DNA from: DATJFH01 sp035495815
GTDB lineage: Bacteria; Acidobacteriota; Terriglobia; Bryobacterales; Bryobacteraceae
Assembly: GCA_035495815.1 (NCBI GenBank)
Contig: DATJFH010000102.1
Location: 1 to 17,654, forward strand
Direction of reading: 5' to 3'
Length of the DNA: 17,654 bases
Each line of letters starts with the position of its first letter. Within the stretch, counting starts at the first letter, position 1. The notes under the pieces were generated by a model that ran no database searches, was not told where the DNA came from, and was given only the letters and a program-made list of their open reading frames with translations. Positions 1-8,384 of this stretch are shown piece after piece. A program made the translations under genes and the position numbers.

Positions 1-2
1 TG

Positions 3-530
3 ATGGAAATCTACCAGGGCGCGCGTCACAGCGCCGAACATCCCGGCGCTCCTCGCGGCCGCAGCAAGGCGGATTTCGGCTACGCCTGGGACGCCTGGAA
101 GAAAGGCTACCGGATGGGGGTTATCTCCAGCTCCGATCACTACTCCACGCATATCTCCTACGGCATGGTCTATGCCAGGGCGAACACGCGTGAAGCGGTG
201 TTCGACGCCATTCGGCAGCGCCGTACGTACGGCGCCACCGACAACATTCTCCTCGAGTTTCGCTTGGGCGACCACTTTATGGGGGAGGACTTCGCGACCC
301 GCGCCCGAGATCCGATCCGGGTGAAGTACCGCGGAACCGGTGCCGTCGCCTCGGTTCAGTTGATCCGCGATGGAAAGTATATTCACCAGTTCTCGCCGAA
401 CAAACAGGAAGGGGACCTGGAGTTCGAGGATCTCGATCCGAGCTTGGGTCAGCACTGGTATTACGTGAGGCTCGAACAGCAGGACGGGCAGTTAGCCTGG
501 TCCAGTCCGATTTGGGTTCGTTATCAGTAG
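3..530 (+). CDS. C-terminal part of a PHP-like metal-dependent phosphoesterase (5' end outside the window)
   Basis: The reading frame is open from the left edge, so the ATG at position 3 is probably an internal methionine and the gene is cut. The visible 175 residues start with a segment rich in His and Arg. A run ISSSDHYSTHIS follows at about residues 41-52, resembling the closing Ser-Asp-x-His-type metal-ligand motif of PHP-domain proteins. After it comes a conserved-looking stretch, AIRQRRTYGATDN. The remaining 90 or so residues have alternating hydrophobic positions typical of a beta-sandwich tail, ending in SSPIWVRYQ. PHP-fold enzymes hydrolyse phosphoester bonds with bound metal ions, but the substrate cannot be read here. 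The stop lies 10 nt before the first receptor gene, so it is the upstream member of an operon. Family assignment is from motif recall and is moderate; a DUF3604-type or other amidohydrolase-like protein is possible. Confidence 0.6.
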   Translation: MEIYQGARHSAEHPGAPRGRSKADFGYAWDAWKKGYRMGVISSSDHYSTHISYGMVYARANTREAVFDAIRQRRTYGATDNILLEFRLGDHFMGEDFATRARDPIRVKYRGTGAVASVQLIRDGKYIHQFSPNKQEGDLEFEDLDPSLGQHWYYVRLEQQDGQLAWSSPIWVRYQ

Positions 531-540
531 AGGTAAGAAG

Positions 541-3500
541 ATGATGCCAATCAGAAATCTGTGGGTGATCGGCGGCGCGACAGCCGTCCTTCTGGCGATG
601 GCCGCGGCGGCCAACGGGCAAACCAGCACCGCCACCCTGACGGGCGTGGTCACCGATCCGACCAGCGCCGCCATCGTGAACGCCCAGATTCAGATCCGCA
701 GCCAGGGCACCAGCGTCGTGGCGAAGACCGTGTCCGGCGATAGCGGCGGCTTCTCGTTCAATTTTCTTCCCGTCGGAACGTACGATCTCTTGGTGCAGGC
801 GCCGGGCTTTCAGTCGCTGGAACGTAAAGGGCTGATTTTCGCCGCCGGGCAGACCCTGCGCCTCGACCTGCAATTACAGGTTGGCGGCGAAATTCAGAGC
901 ATCACCGTTTCCGGCCAGGAGCCGCTGGTTCAACTCTCCACTTCCGACCAATTGCATACGATTACGAATCGCCAGGTAGTGCAGTTACCTACGCCGAAGC
1001 TGGATTGGTCGGGCCTGATGAACCTCGGCACGGGCATGGCGGTGACCAGCGCCATCGGAAGCACCGCGGTCGCGATGAACGGAATGGCGGGAGCCGCCGT
1101 CAACTTTACCGTCGACGGCACCAGCGCCAGTTCCAATCCCGAGCAGCCCTCCTTCGGCTTCTACAACCAGCCCAATCTGATCAACACCGTCAATATGGAT
1201 GCGATCGAGGAAGTCAGCGTCGTAAAAGGAATCATCCCCGCGTCCGTCAGCGGAACCCTTTCCGGGAACGTCAACATCATCACTAAGAGCGGCTCCAACG
1301 AGTTTCACGGCGATGCGTTCGAGTTGAACGCGGTCAGTGCGCTCAATGCCCGCAATCAGTTCCTGTCCACGCGGCCGCGGTCCACGTTCAATCAGTTCGG
1401 AGGGGCGCTCGGTGGCCCGATCGTCAAGGGCCGCCTTTTCTTTTTCGGAAGCTACGAGGGCGCGCGCCTGAGCGCCTTCCGGGCCCTCACCGGCACTGTA
1501 CCGACCCCGTACCTGATCAGCATGAGCCCGTCGATCTTCGCGCCCATTTTCGCCGCATATCCCAAAGCCCCCCAACCGGCGAATGCCACCGCGCTGACCA
1601 CGACGTTCACCGGAACCGGATCGACTGTGCAGAACGATCACAACGGCGTTGGCCGCCTCGACTACTACCTCACGCCGGGCAACCAGGTGAGCTTCCGCTA
1701 CACGCGCGCGCAGCCCTTTCAGAACACACCGGCTCTGGTCAGCATCAACCCGCGCCAGTTCACGGCTCACGACGACATGTACAACGCCGAGTTCAAGCAC
1801 AGCGCCGGAGCATGGACCTCGTCCACCCGTTTCGGCTGGAACCGCCTCAACTTCTTTCGCGTCGACCAGGGTTACTATTCCGATCTGCAGGGCGTTGCCT
1901 TCTCCGGTTTCAACACCGGCGGATCGGAATACTATGTGCTCACCGGAAACACGTACACCGGCGTCGAAGACATCGCCTACAACCGCGGCCGCCACATGAT
2001 CAAATTCGGCGGCATCGCTCAACGGCTGCAAAGCGGCCGCGTCGATCTCAACACGGCCACGTTCAGTTATTCGAGTCTGGCCGATTTTCAGGGGAACATC
2101 CCCAGCGCCGTGACCATCACTTTTGATGTCCCCGAATTCTCGCTGCACACGTATCAATACGGCGCCTACGTGCAGGATGACTTCAAAATCAGTTCCGCCC
2201 TGACGCTCAATCTGGGGATTCGCTATGACTACTTCACCGTCCCCAAAGAGCGGGACGGCCGCCTGTTCAGCCGCGGAGTGGACCCCAACCGCCCGACACT
2301 CGGCGCCGGGTTCGGACCCTACTCGCCTCCCGACAGTCTTTACAAAGGCGACTTCAATAATGTTGCGCCGCGCATCGGCTTCGCCTGGGCTCTCGATTCC
2401 GCCCGTAAAACGGTGCTGCGCGGCGGCAGCGGGGTGTTCGTGAGTTCCCGCCCGCTGACCTCGGGCCCGGCGGTCAGCGTCACCGCGGGTCCCAATATTC
2501 CCTTCCGCTCCAACTTCAACCGCGCCCAGGCGCTGGCGGGCGGGTTGGCTTATCCGCTCCTCAACGCGCAGTTCCTTCCCACGCTGAAAAGAATGCAAGA
2601 CCTCGGCGTCATCTCCCGGGAGGTGGCCAGCAACAACCCCGTGGATCCCGACAATCCGCAGCCTTACAGCATGCAGTGGATGCTCGCCCTCGAGCGTGAG
2701 CTGGGCTTCGGCAGCACGTTGAGCGTGGGGTACGTCGCTAATCGATCCCTGAGGCTCACCATGCGCCAGGCGCAAAATTATCCCGACCGCCTGACCGGCA
2801 GACCCGTGGATCCGACCTTCAGCTCTTTCTTCCTGAACACCCCGCTCGATTCCAGCACGTACCACAGCCTGCAGGTCACATTGCGGAAGCGCTTCTCGCG
2901 CGGCCTGACCTTCGAGGCGAACTTCACCCACGCATCGAACACCTCTCTTTCCGACGCCAGCGTGACTGGTCAATCGAGCGCTCAGGACAGCAACAATCTC
3001 CGCGCCGACCATGGACCCACGCCATTTCACATTCGCAACAATTTCAACGGGAACTTTGTTTATGAACTGCCCTTCGCCCGTCTGGCAGGCAACGGACGCG
3101 CCGCCGGACTCCTGCTGGGCGGCTGGCAGCTCTCGGGCATTCTGTTCGCCCACGACGGCGGCGTAGTCAACATCGTGAACAGCAGCTCGGCTCACCCGGG
3201 CGACCGGGCGGACCTGGTCCCCGGCGTTCCTACCATCTTCGACAATTACACCAGCACGCTGCGCTATCTGAACCGCGCGGCTTTCGCCGCTCCGCCTATT
3301 GTGCAGGTCAGCGGCGAGCAGGCTCGTCCGGGCACGCTCGGCCGCAACGCGCTTTATGGCCCCGGCATGTGGAATCTCGACGCCTCGGTGCGCAAGTCAT
3401 TTCCCATCACCGAGCGTGTCTCGCTGCGGTTGAAGGCCGATTTCCTGAACGCGTTCAATCACACGAACCTCGGCGGACTGGTCGCCAATGTTGCGAACGC

Positions 3501-3567
3501 CAGTTTTGGGCAGCTTACTTCGGCCAGCGCCAGGACTATGCAAATCGGAGCCCGGATCCAATTCTAA
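541..3567 (+). CDS. Oar-like TonB-dependent receptor with carboxypeptidase regulatory-like domain (receptor 1)
   Basis: This is a 1008-residue outer-membrane receptor. The N-terminus (residues 1-26) is a Sec signal peptide with a hydrophobic core and a probable cut after ANG. Residues 28-115 form a carboxypeptidase-regulatory-like beta-sandwich, with TGVVTDPTSAAIVNA and GTYDLLVQAPGF as hallmark strands. A plug-like region follows at about 130-255, containing VNFTVDG and NVNIITKSG (243-251). The rest is a long beta-barrel with FNQFGGALGGPI, YVQDDF and LNAFNHTN, and it ends in Phe, as outer-membrane barrel signals do. Such receptors import substrates or serve export and surface functions with energy from TonB-ExbB-ExbD; no substrate can be predicted. 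The ATG at 541 (a second ATG is at 544) has AGAGG 7 nt upstream. The gene is packed between a PHP-like gene and a PhoD gene, and is paralogous to the receptor at 5055. Confidence 0.92.
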   Translation: MMPIRNLWVIGGATAVLLAMAAAANGQTSTATLTGVVTDPTSAAIVNAQIQIRSQGTSVVAKTVSGDSGGFSFNFLPVGTYDLLVQAPGFQSLERKGLIFAAGQTLRLDLQLQVGGEIQSITVSGQEPLVQLSTSDQLHTITNRQVVQLPTPKLDWSGLMNLGTGMAVTSAIGSTAVAMNGMAGAAVNFTVDGTSASSNPEQPSFGFYNQPNLINTVNMDAIEEVSVVKGIIPASVSGTLSGNVNIITKSGSNEFHGDAFELNAVSALNARNQFLSTRPRSTFNQFGGALGGPIVKGRLFFFGSYEGARLSAFRALTGTVPTPYLISMSPSIFAPIFAAYPKAPQPANATALTTTFTGTGSTVQNDHNGVGRLDYYLTPGNQVSFRYTRAQPFQNTPALVSINPRQFTAHDDMYNAEFKHSAGAWTSSTRFGWNRLNFFRVDQGYYSDLQGVAFSGFNTGGSEYYVLTGNTYTGVEDIAYNRGRHMIKFGGIAQRLQSGRVDLNTATFSYSSLADFQGNIPSAVTITFDVPEFSLHTYQYGAYVQDDFKISSALTLNLGIRYDYFTVPKERDGRLFSRGVDPNRPTLGAGFGPYSPPDSLYKGDFNNVAPRIGFAWALDSARKTVLRGGSGVFVSSRPLTSGPAVSVTAGPNIPFRSNFNRAQALAGGLAYPLLNAQFLPTLKRMQDLGVISREVASNNPVDPDNPQPYSMQWMLALERELGFGSTLSVGYVANRSLRLTMRQAQNYPDRLTGRPVDPTFSSFFLNTPLDSSTYHSLQVTLRKRFSRGLTFEANFTHASNTSLSDASVTGQSSAQDSNNLRADHGPTPFHIRNNFNGNFVYELPFARLAGNGRAAGLLLGGWQLSGILFAHDGGVVNIVNSSSAHPGDRADLVPGVPTIFDNYTSTLRYLNRAAFAAPPIVQVSGEQARPGTLGRNALYGPGMWNLDASVRKSFPITERVSLRLKADFLNAFNHTNLGGLVANVANASFGQLTSASARTMQIGARIQF

Positions 3568-3571
3568 AATT

Positions 3572-5053
3572 ATGAATCGAAGAGAGACTCTGACCGGCAT
3601 CGCCGGACTGGCCCTCGGCTCCAGGCTGCGTGGCGCGGGTGGCGAGCCGCCTCACGGCGCCGCCGGCGAGCGCGTGGGGGAAGTCACCGCGACTTCAGCC
3701 ATCGTGCACGCGCGCCTCACCGCCGCGCCCACCCGTAATAATCGCGGCTACTCGTTCCCGGTCCACACCCACAACCTTTCTACGATGAATCAGCTCCGGC
3801 TGCTCCGCATGCCGGACAAGATGCCCTTGAGCGAACTCGAGGGGGCGTGCGCGGGAAAGGCTGGACGCGCCCGATTGCGCTACGGTGTGGACCCGAAGCT
3901 GGCGGGCGCCGCGGTCACGCCCTGGGTGGAAGTAGGACCCAAGACCGATTTCACCCACCAGTTCGCGCTCAAGGGACTGCAACCCGGCGCGGCTTATTAC
4001 TACAGCCTGGAAACCTCCCTAGCGGCCGGCGGGGACGCGCGGCAGGGCGCGCCCGGGAGCTTCAAGACGGCGCCCGAGCGCAATGACTGGCGTCCGGTCA
4101 GGTTCTTCGTCCTCAGCTGCCAGGATTACGGCTGCCGGGACGATATTGACGGCTTCCGCGCCTACCGGTCGATGAACCGCCTCGGCGCCGATTTCACGGC
4201 GTCCGTCGGCGACAACGTCTATTACGACCTCGACCTGCCGTTCGCCACAACCGTGGACATCGCCCGTTTTCACTGGCAGCGAATGTATTCGCAGCCGCTG
4301 GTGATGGATCTGTTCCGTAACATGTCCGGCTACTGGCTGAAGGACGATCACGACAGCTTTGAAGATGACGACTGGCCTGCGCGTCCGCCGCAGCGCGTCG
4401 CCCCGATGACCTATAAGGATCTCTCGCCGGTCTTCACCGAGCAGATCCCCATGGGCGAATCGACCTACCGCCGCGTCCGCTGGGGCAAGGGTCTCGAGAT
4501 CTGGTTTACCGAAAGCCGCGATTTCCGCTCGCCCAACCCGGCGCCGGACGGTCCCTCCAAGACGATCTGGGGAGCCAAGCAAAAACAGTGGCTCGAGCGC
4601 ACGCTCCTCGAGAGCGACGCCGATTTCCGCGTCCTGATCAGCCCGAACTGCATCGTGGGACCGGATCCCTCGCACGGTACCGTGTTCAAATATCCCGGCG
4701 GCGGCGCCGACAGCCACGGCGACAACGGATTCGGCTACGAAGGCCGTGAATTTCGGAAATGGGTGCACGATAAGAAACTGACCAACTTCATCACCATCAA
4801 CGGCGACCGGCACTGGCAGTATCATTCGGTCGACCCGGAGACGGGCGTGCGGGAGTTCAGTTGCGGAGCCGTCACCGATTCCCACTCCGTCAAGAGCGAA
4901 AAGTACGATGCGAAATATCATCGCTTCCTGCGCACGAAAGGCGGGTTCATTTCCGTCTCGCTCGACGGCGCCCGGCAGGACCCGCGCCTCACGGTCCGCT
5001 TTCATGACGTGGAAGGGAAGACCGTTTTCGAAACGCAAATCGAGAGGACCTGA
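3572..5053 (+). CDS. PhoD-family alkaline phosphatase/phosphodiesterase, exported
   Basis: This is a 493-residue member of the PhoD-like metallophosphoesterase family, which cleaves phosphomono- or diesters outside the cytoplasm. The start at 3572 is chosen over an upstream in-frame ATG at 3488. It avoids an 80-nt overlap with receptor 1 and begins with a Tat-like leader, NRRETLTGIAGLALGSRLRG. Residues about 30-165 resemble the PhoD N-terminal Fn3-like domain (VGEVTATSAIVHARL). The catalytic part shows FVLSCQDYG (179-187), GDNVYYD (213-219), WLKDDHD (255-261) and GDRHWQYHS (411-419), which match the metal-ligand blocks of the family. It sits 4 nt after receptor 1 and 1 nt before receptor 2. 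There is no Shine-Dalgarno sequence in front of 3572, so translation is probably coupled to receptor 1. The leader is only weakly Tat-like because its hydrophobic core is short. Confidence 0.88.
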   Translation: MNRRETLTGIAGLALGSRLRGAGGEPPHGAAGERVGEVTATSAIVHARLTAAPTRNNRGYSFPVHTHNLSTMNQLRLLRMPDKMPLSELEGACAGKAGRARLRYGVDPKLAGAAVTPWVEVGPKTDFTHQFALKGLQPGAAYYYSLETSLAAGGDARQGAPGSFKTAPERNDWRPVRFFVLSCQDYGCRDDIDGFRAYRSMNRLGADFTASVGDNVYYDLDLPFATTVDIARFHWQRMYSQPLVMDLFRNMSGYWLKDDHDSFEDDDWPARPPQRVAPMTYKDLSPVFTEQIPMGESTYRRVRWGKGLEIWFTESRDFRSPNPAPDGPSKTIWGAKQKQWLERTLLESDADFRVLISPNCIVGPDPSHGTVFKYPGGGADSHGDNGFGYEGREFRKWVHDKKLTNFITINGDRHWQYHSVDPETGVREFSCGAVTDSHSVKSEKYDAKYHRFLRTKGGFISVSLDGARQDPRLTVRFHDVEGKTVFETQIERT

Positions 5054-5054
5054 C

Positions 5055-8000
5055 ATGTTTTTGTTCGTGCGAGCCATTTGGACCGCGGTCCTGTTGAGCG
5101 GACTGGCTTACGCTCAAGTCACTACCGCAACCTTCTACGGGGTGGTTCAGGATTCGTCGGGCGCGTCCGTCCCGGCTGCCAAGGCGACCCTGATCAATCA
5201 GGACACCAGCGCTACACGGGTCCAGGTGACCGATTCCAACGGCGAATTCGGGTTTCAATTCGTGCCTGTCGGCAAGTATACGCTGAGGCTGGAGGCGCAG
5301 GGATTCCAGACTTGGGAGGGGACCGGCAATGAACTCGGCTCCGGCCAGCAACTGCGCCAGGTCTACGCTCTTCAGGTCGGCCAGGTGTCGCAGAAGATGG
5401 AAGTGGTCGCCGGAGTGTCGCTGATCAACACGGTGAACGCACAGCAGCAGGAGAGCATCACCACGCGCGAGGTCAGCGCGCTGCCGGTGGGACGCCGCAC
5501 GCTGTCCGACGTGATGACGCTCGGCGCCGGCATCGTCAACGCGGGTCTCGGCCGTTTGAACTTCAATGGCCTGGGAGCGTCCGCCGCGAATTTCACCATG
5601 GACGGCATCGACGCCAGCACCAATCCGCAAGCGCCGCAAGCGCAATTCAAGGAAGGCCAAAACTACATCTCGATCGTCAGCATGGAGGCGGTCCAGGAAG
5701 TTCAGGCGACCAAGGGCGTCTTTTCGGCCGAGTACGGACGCACCATGGGAGGCAACGTCAACGTCATTACCAAATCGGGCACGAACAGCTGGCACGGCAG
5801 CGGTCTGGAGTTGTTCAACAGCGAGGAAATGAACGCGCGGCTGCAGTTTCTGGCGAGCAAGCCGGGGACAACCTTCAATCAGTACGGCGGCTCGCTCGGT
5901 GGACCCATCCGCAAAGACCGCATCTTCGTCTTCGGAGCTTACGAAGGTTACCAGGAACGGACCGCGGTCGCGTTGCAGGGCCTTGTCCCCACCCCCAGCC
6001 TGCGCGATTCGATGCTGCAGTCCCTGCCGGCGTACAAAACGGTGCTCGACCTCTTTCCGCTGCCGAACCAGCCCTTCGCCGCCGGCGCCGCCACCGGTCT
6101 CTATATCGGCTCGGCGTCCCAGACTGCTTCAGACAACCACTTCGTGATACGGCCCGACATCCGGATCACCGACCGCGCCCTGTTTTCGGCTACCTACGTC
6201 CGCGCCGTTCCAACCCGGGTCGACCCCCGATTGCAGGCCGCGAATCCGCAGAACTTCGAGGGAACCACCAACCGGATCAACCTGAACTTCACCTATATCG
6301 GCGGCCCCAGGTGGTCCTCGGAGACCCGCTTCGGCTACAACCGCGACGACCGCAACCGCATCGACGGTATCTGGGACATCAAAGACCCCGTGAAACCGGA
6401 ATCGATCAATGGTGGACGCCGTCTGGCCGGAATCAGCGCTCCCGGTTTCAGCGTAGCCGGCGAATTGAACATCATCGGGAGAGCTCCCCACAAGAGCCTC
6501 GACCAAAAAGTATCGACCACGTTCGGACGCCACTCCCTCAAGTTCGGAGCGCTGGTTTTCTTCAACGAGATCGGCTCCGAGAATATCCAGAATCCTATGG
6601 TCGCTTATCAGAACACCGCGGATCTGATCGCCAATATCCCCAATTCCCTGAACATGACGTTCGGGCGGGACGACGCCGACGCCACTGCCAAGGAATGGGG
6701 CCTCTTCGCACAGGATGACTTCCGCGTCAGTTCGCGGCTGACCCTGAATCTGGGCTTCCGCTACGACTATTTCTCGCGCTACACCGCGCACGCTCCCGGC
6801 AAGCCCGAGAGCGGCCCGCACATCGTGAATCTCGCCGGCCTCTCCCTGCCAGATTTCAAATCGAGCGGCTTCCGCCCGTTCGACAACCCGTATGAGAGCG
6901 ACGCCTTCAACATCGGCCCGCACGTGGGCTTCGCCTACAATCCTGACGGCCAGAGCAAAACGGTGGTCCGCGGAGGGTTTGCCACCATGTTTCAACCCCT
7001 GAACGGCGAGATCGAAAAGAATATGATCCAGAACTCGGTCGAAAGGCCTTTCCGTGCCGGCATCAGCCGCGTGGATGCGCAGAGACTCGGGCTGCGCTTC
7101 CCGGTGTACAACGAAGACGTGTTGCGCTTGATCGGCGGCGGTCTGGTGGCGCCTAACTTCCAGTACATGGATCCCAACGTGAAAGCGCCGTACAGCATGA
7201 ACTTCAGCCTGACGGTCGAACGCGCGCTGAGCAGTTCCCTTGCGCTGGAAACGGCATTCGTCGGAACTCGCGGCGTGAAGTTGATCGGCGTCCGATCCTA
7301 CAACCTGCCGGACCGCGTGACCGGCCTCCGGCCGAATCCGAGTCTTTCGTCGGATAATTACTACGACAACTCCGACAGCTCTCATTACTATGCCTGGCAG
7401 ACTTCGCTGCGCAAGCGCTATTCGAACGGACTGATCGCCAACCTTCATTACACCTGGGGAAAGGCGCTTGCCTATAACCGCGGCGACATCGGGTTTGGCG
7501 GCACCTATATCCAGGACTTCTTTAACATCAAGGCGAACAAGGGCCGCCCCGAAGGAGACATTGGACACAACTTCGTCGCCGATTTCGTCTACACGATTCC
7601 GGCGCCGGGTTCGTGGAAGGGGATTCCGGCCCGGGCGATCGCGCAGGGTTGGGAACTCTCCGGAATCTTCTCGGCGCGTTCGGGGCTGCCGCTCGTCATC
7701 TCCGAAACGGGCAACCAGCGGCCCGACTTGATTGACCTCAGCCACGCCATCCTGAACACCGGCTTACAGTATCTGAACCGCGCGGCGTTCGCTCTCGTGC
7801 CGATCAGCAGTGTTTCGGGCACCACGATCCGTCCCGGCACTCTCGGCCAGGGCGTCATTTCCGGCCCGGGATTGTGGAATCTGGATGCTTCAATCGCGAA
7901 AGTATTCTCCTTCCGGGAGCGACTTCAACTGCGCTTTCGGATGGATATGCTCAACGCGTTCAACCACACCAACTTCATGGGTGTGGCAGGAGGGATCCAG

Positions 8001-8075
8001 TCAGCCAATTTCGGAAGCTTCACATCCACCGCGGGGGCTAGACGTATGCAAGCCGGATTGCGCCTGACGTTCTGA
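5055..8075 (+). CDS. Oar-like TonB-dependent receptor with carboxypeptidase regulatory-like domain (receptor 2)
   Basis: This is a 1006-residue outer-membrane receptor and a paralogue of receptor 1. The ATG at 5055 is preferred to the in-frame codon at 4908. It has GAGAGG 7 nt upstream, opens directly with a signal peptide (residues 1-20, cut after AYA) and leaves only 1 nt after the PhoD stop. Residues 22-110 form the regulatory-like beta-sandwich (YGVVQDSSGASVPAAKATL, VGKYTLRLEAQGFQ). The plug-like part includes NFTMDGIDAS and NVNVITKSG (234-242). The barrel carries FNQYGGSLGGPI, LFAQDDFR and MLNAFNHTN, and ends in RLTF with the terminal Phe expected for barrel assembly. Shared segments with receptor 1 (YLNRAAFA, RPGTLG, LWNLDAS) run along the whole length, so the two arose by duplication. 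It is the last gene of the operon. The substrate is unknown. Confidence 0.92.
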   Translation: MFLFVRAIWTAVLLSGLAYAQVTTATFYGVVQDSSGASVPAAKATLINQDTSATRVQVTDSNGEFGFQFVPVGKYTLRLEAQGFQTWEGTGNELGSGQQLRQVYALQVGQVSQKMEVVAGVSLINTVNAQQQESITTREVSALPVGRRTLSDVMTLGAGIVNAGLGRLNFNGLGASAANFTMDGIDASTNPQAPQAQFKEGQNYISIVSMEAVQEVQATKGVFSAEYGRTMGGNVNVITKSGTNSWHGSGLELFNSEEMNARLQFLASKPGTTFNQYGGSLGGPIRKDRIFVFGAYEGYQERTAVALQGLVPTPSLRDSMLQSLPAYKTVLDLFPLPNQPFAAGAATGLYIGSASQTASDNHFVIRPDIRITDRALFSATYVRAVPTRVDPRLQAANPQNFEGTTNRINLNFTYIGGPRWSSETRFGYNRDDRNRIDGIWDIKDPVKPESINGGRRLAGISAPGFSVAGELNIIGRAPHKSLDQKVSTTFGRHSLKFGALVFFNEIGSENIQNPMVAYQNTADLIANIPNSLNMTFGRDDADATAKEWGLFAQDDFRVSSRLTLNLGFRYDYFSRYTAHAPGKPESGPHIVNLAGLSLPDFKSSGFRPFDNPYESDAFNIGPHVGFAYNPDGQSKTVVRGGFATMFQPLNGEIEKNMIQNSVERPFRAGISRVDAQRLGLRFPVYNEDVLRLIGGGLVAPNFQYMDPNVKAPYSMNFSLTVERALSSSLALETAFVGTRGVKLIGVRSYNLPDRVTGLRPNPSLSSDNYYDNSDSSHYYAWQTSLRKRYSNGLIANLHYTWGKALAYNRGDIGFGGTYIQDFFNIKANKGRPEGDIGHNFVADFVYTIPAPGSWKGIPARAIAQGWELSGIFSARSGLPLVISETGNQRPDLIDLSHAILNTGLQYLNRAAFALVPISSVSGTTIRPGTLGQGVISGPGLWNLDASIAKVFSFRERLQLRFRMDMLNAFNHTNFMGVAGGIQSANFGSFTSTAGARRMQAGLRLTF

Positions 8076-8109
8076 GGTAGCCTGCCGCAAAACGGGTTCG
8101 CCACCCCGG

Positions 8110-8127
8110 TGAGCATTGCGTTGCTCA
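8110..8127 (+). terminator. Hairpin 3' of receptor 2, weak terminator candidate
   Basis: TGAGCA and TGCTCA pair perfectly around the 6-nt loop TTGCGT, 35 nt after the receptor 2 stop. A second short hairpin (ATGC-TCGG-GCAT) follows at about 8135-8146. There is no U-rich tract, so it is not a canonical intrinsic terminator. It may only mark the transcript end. Confidence 0.25.
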
Positions 8128-8363
8128 TGATGGCCATGCTCGGGCATAGCGCGGTCGTCTTGGGATTCGCTCTCATTTGCTACGGTCATGCTGTCCGGCC
8201 CCGCGGCTCTTTTGTATCTGGGCCAAGTCTGGCGGCAAGAACCGGAGCGAGGCGTCCGCCGCGCGCGCTTGCTCCCCAATGGCCCTACAAAGTGGGACCT
8301 TAACCCCGCGGTAAGGGGATGCAAGCGCTGGCGCCACCGTCCGATACCCTGCCGCCATCCCGG

Positions 8364-8377
8364 CGCAACGAGTTGCG
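8364..8377 (-). terminator. Hairpin 3' of the 320-residue protein gene, weak terminator candidate
   Basis: CGCAA and TTGCG pair around the tetraloop CGAG (as read on the + strand), 7 nt beyond the minus-strand stop codon. The stem is short and there is no T-run, so the call rests on position between two convergent genes. Confidence 0.22.
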
Positions 8378-8384
8378 ATCGCTC

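Larger units (their letters stand above)
8076..8384. other. 309-nt convergent intergenic region
   Basis: This gap lies between the ends of receptor 2 (+) and the 320-residue secreted protein (-). No convincing gene is seen; short frames in it (for example 8109-8303) lack a ribosome-binding site and show unlikely composition. It holds small inverted repeats near each gene end, listed separately as weak terminator candidates. It also contains the self-complementary octamer GCGATCGC at 8375-8382 and a GC-rich purine/pyrimidine-biased centre. No T-run follows the hairpins. Confidence 0.6.

Noticed and set aside
985..3195. A 736-codon open frame antisense to receptor 1
   Set aside because: Codons mirror the GC-rich third positions of the sense gene; the protein is rich in Arg, Glu, Ala and Val with no domain pattern, while the sense frame has a clear signal peptide and receptor motifs.
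4019..5077. A 352-codon open frame antisense to phoD
   Set aside because: Composition typical of an antisense shadow and the sense frame carries all the PhoD motifs.
6129..7745. A 538-codon open frame antisense to receptor 2
   Set aside because: Same mirror effect in GC-rich DNA; no ribosome-binding site or recognisable domain.
8109..8303. A 64-codon frame with a hydrophobic start in the convergent gap
   Set aside because: No ribosome-binding site, and after the first 25 codons the sequence becomes Arg/Pro-rich and unlike a real small membrane protein.
8375..8382. Palindromic octamer GCGATCGC
   Set aside because: A single copy of an 8-mer palindrome is expected by chance in GC-rich DNA; no second copy was noticed in the window.
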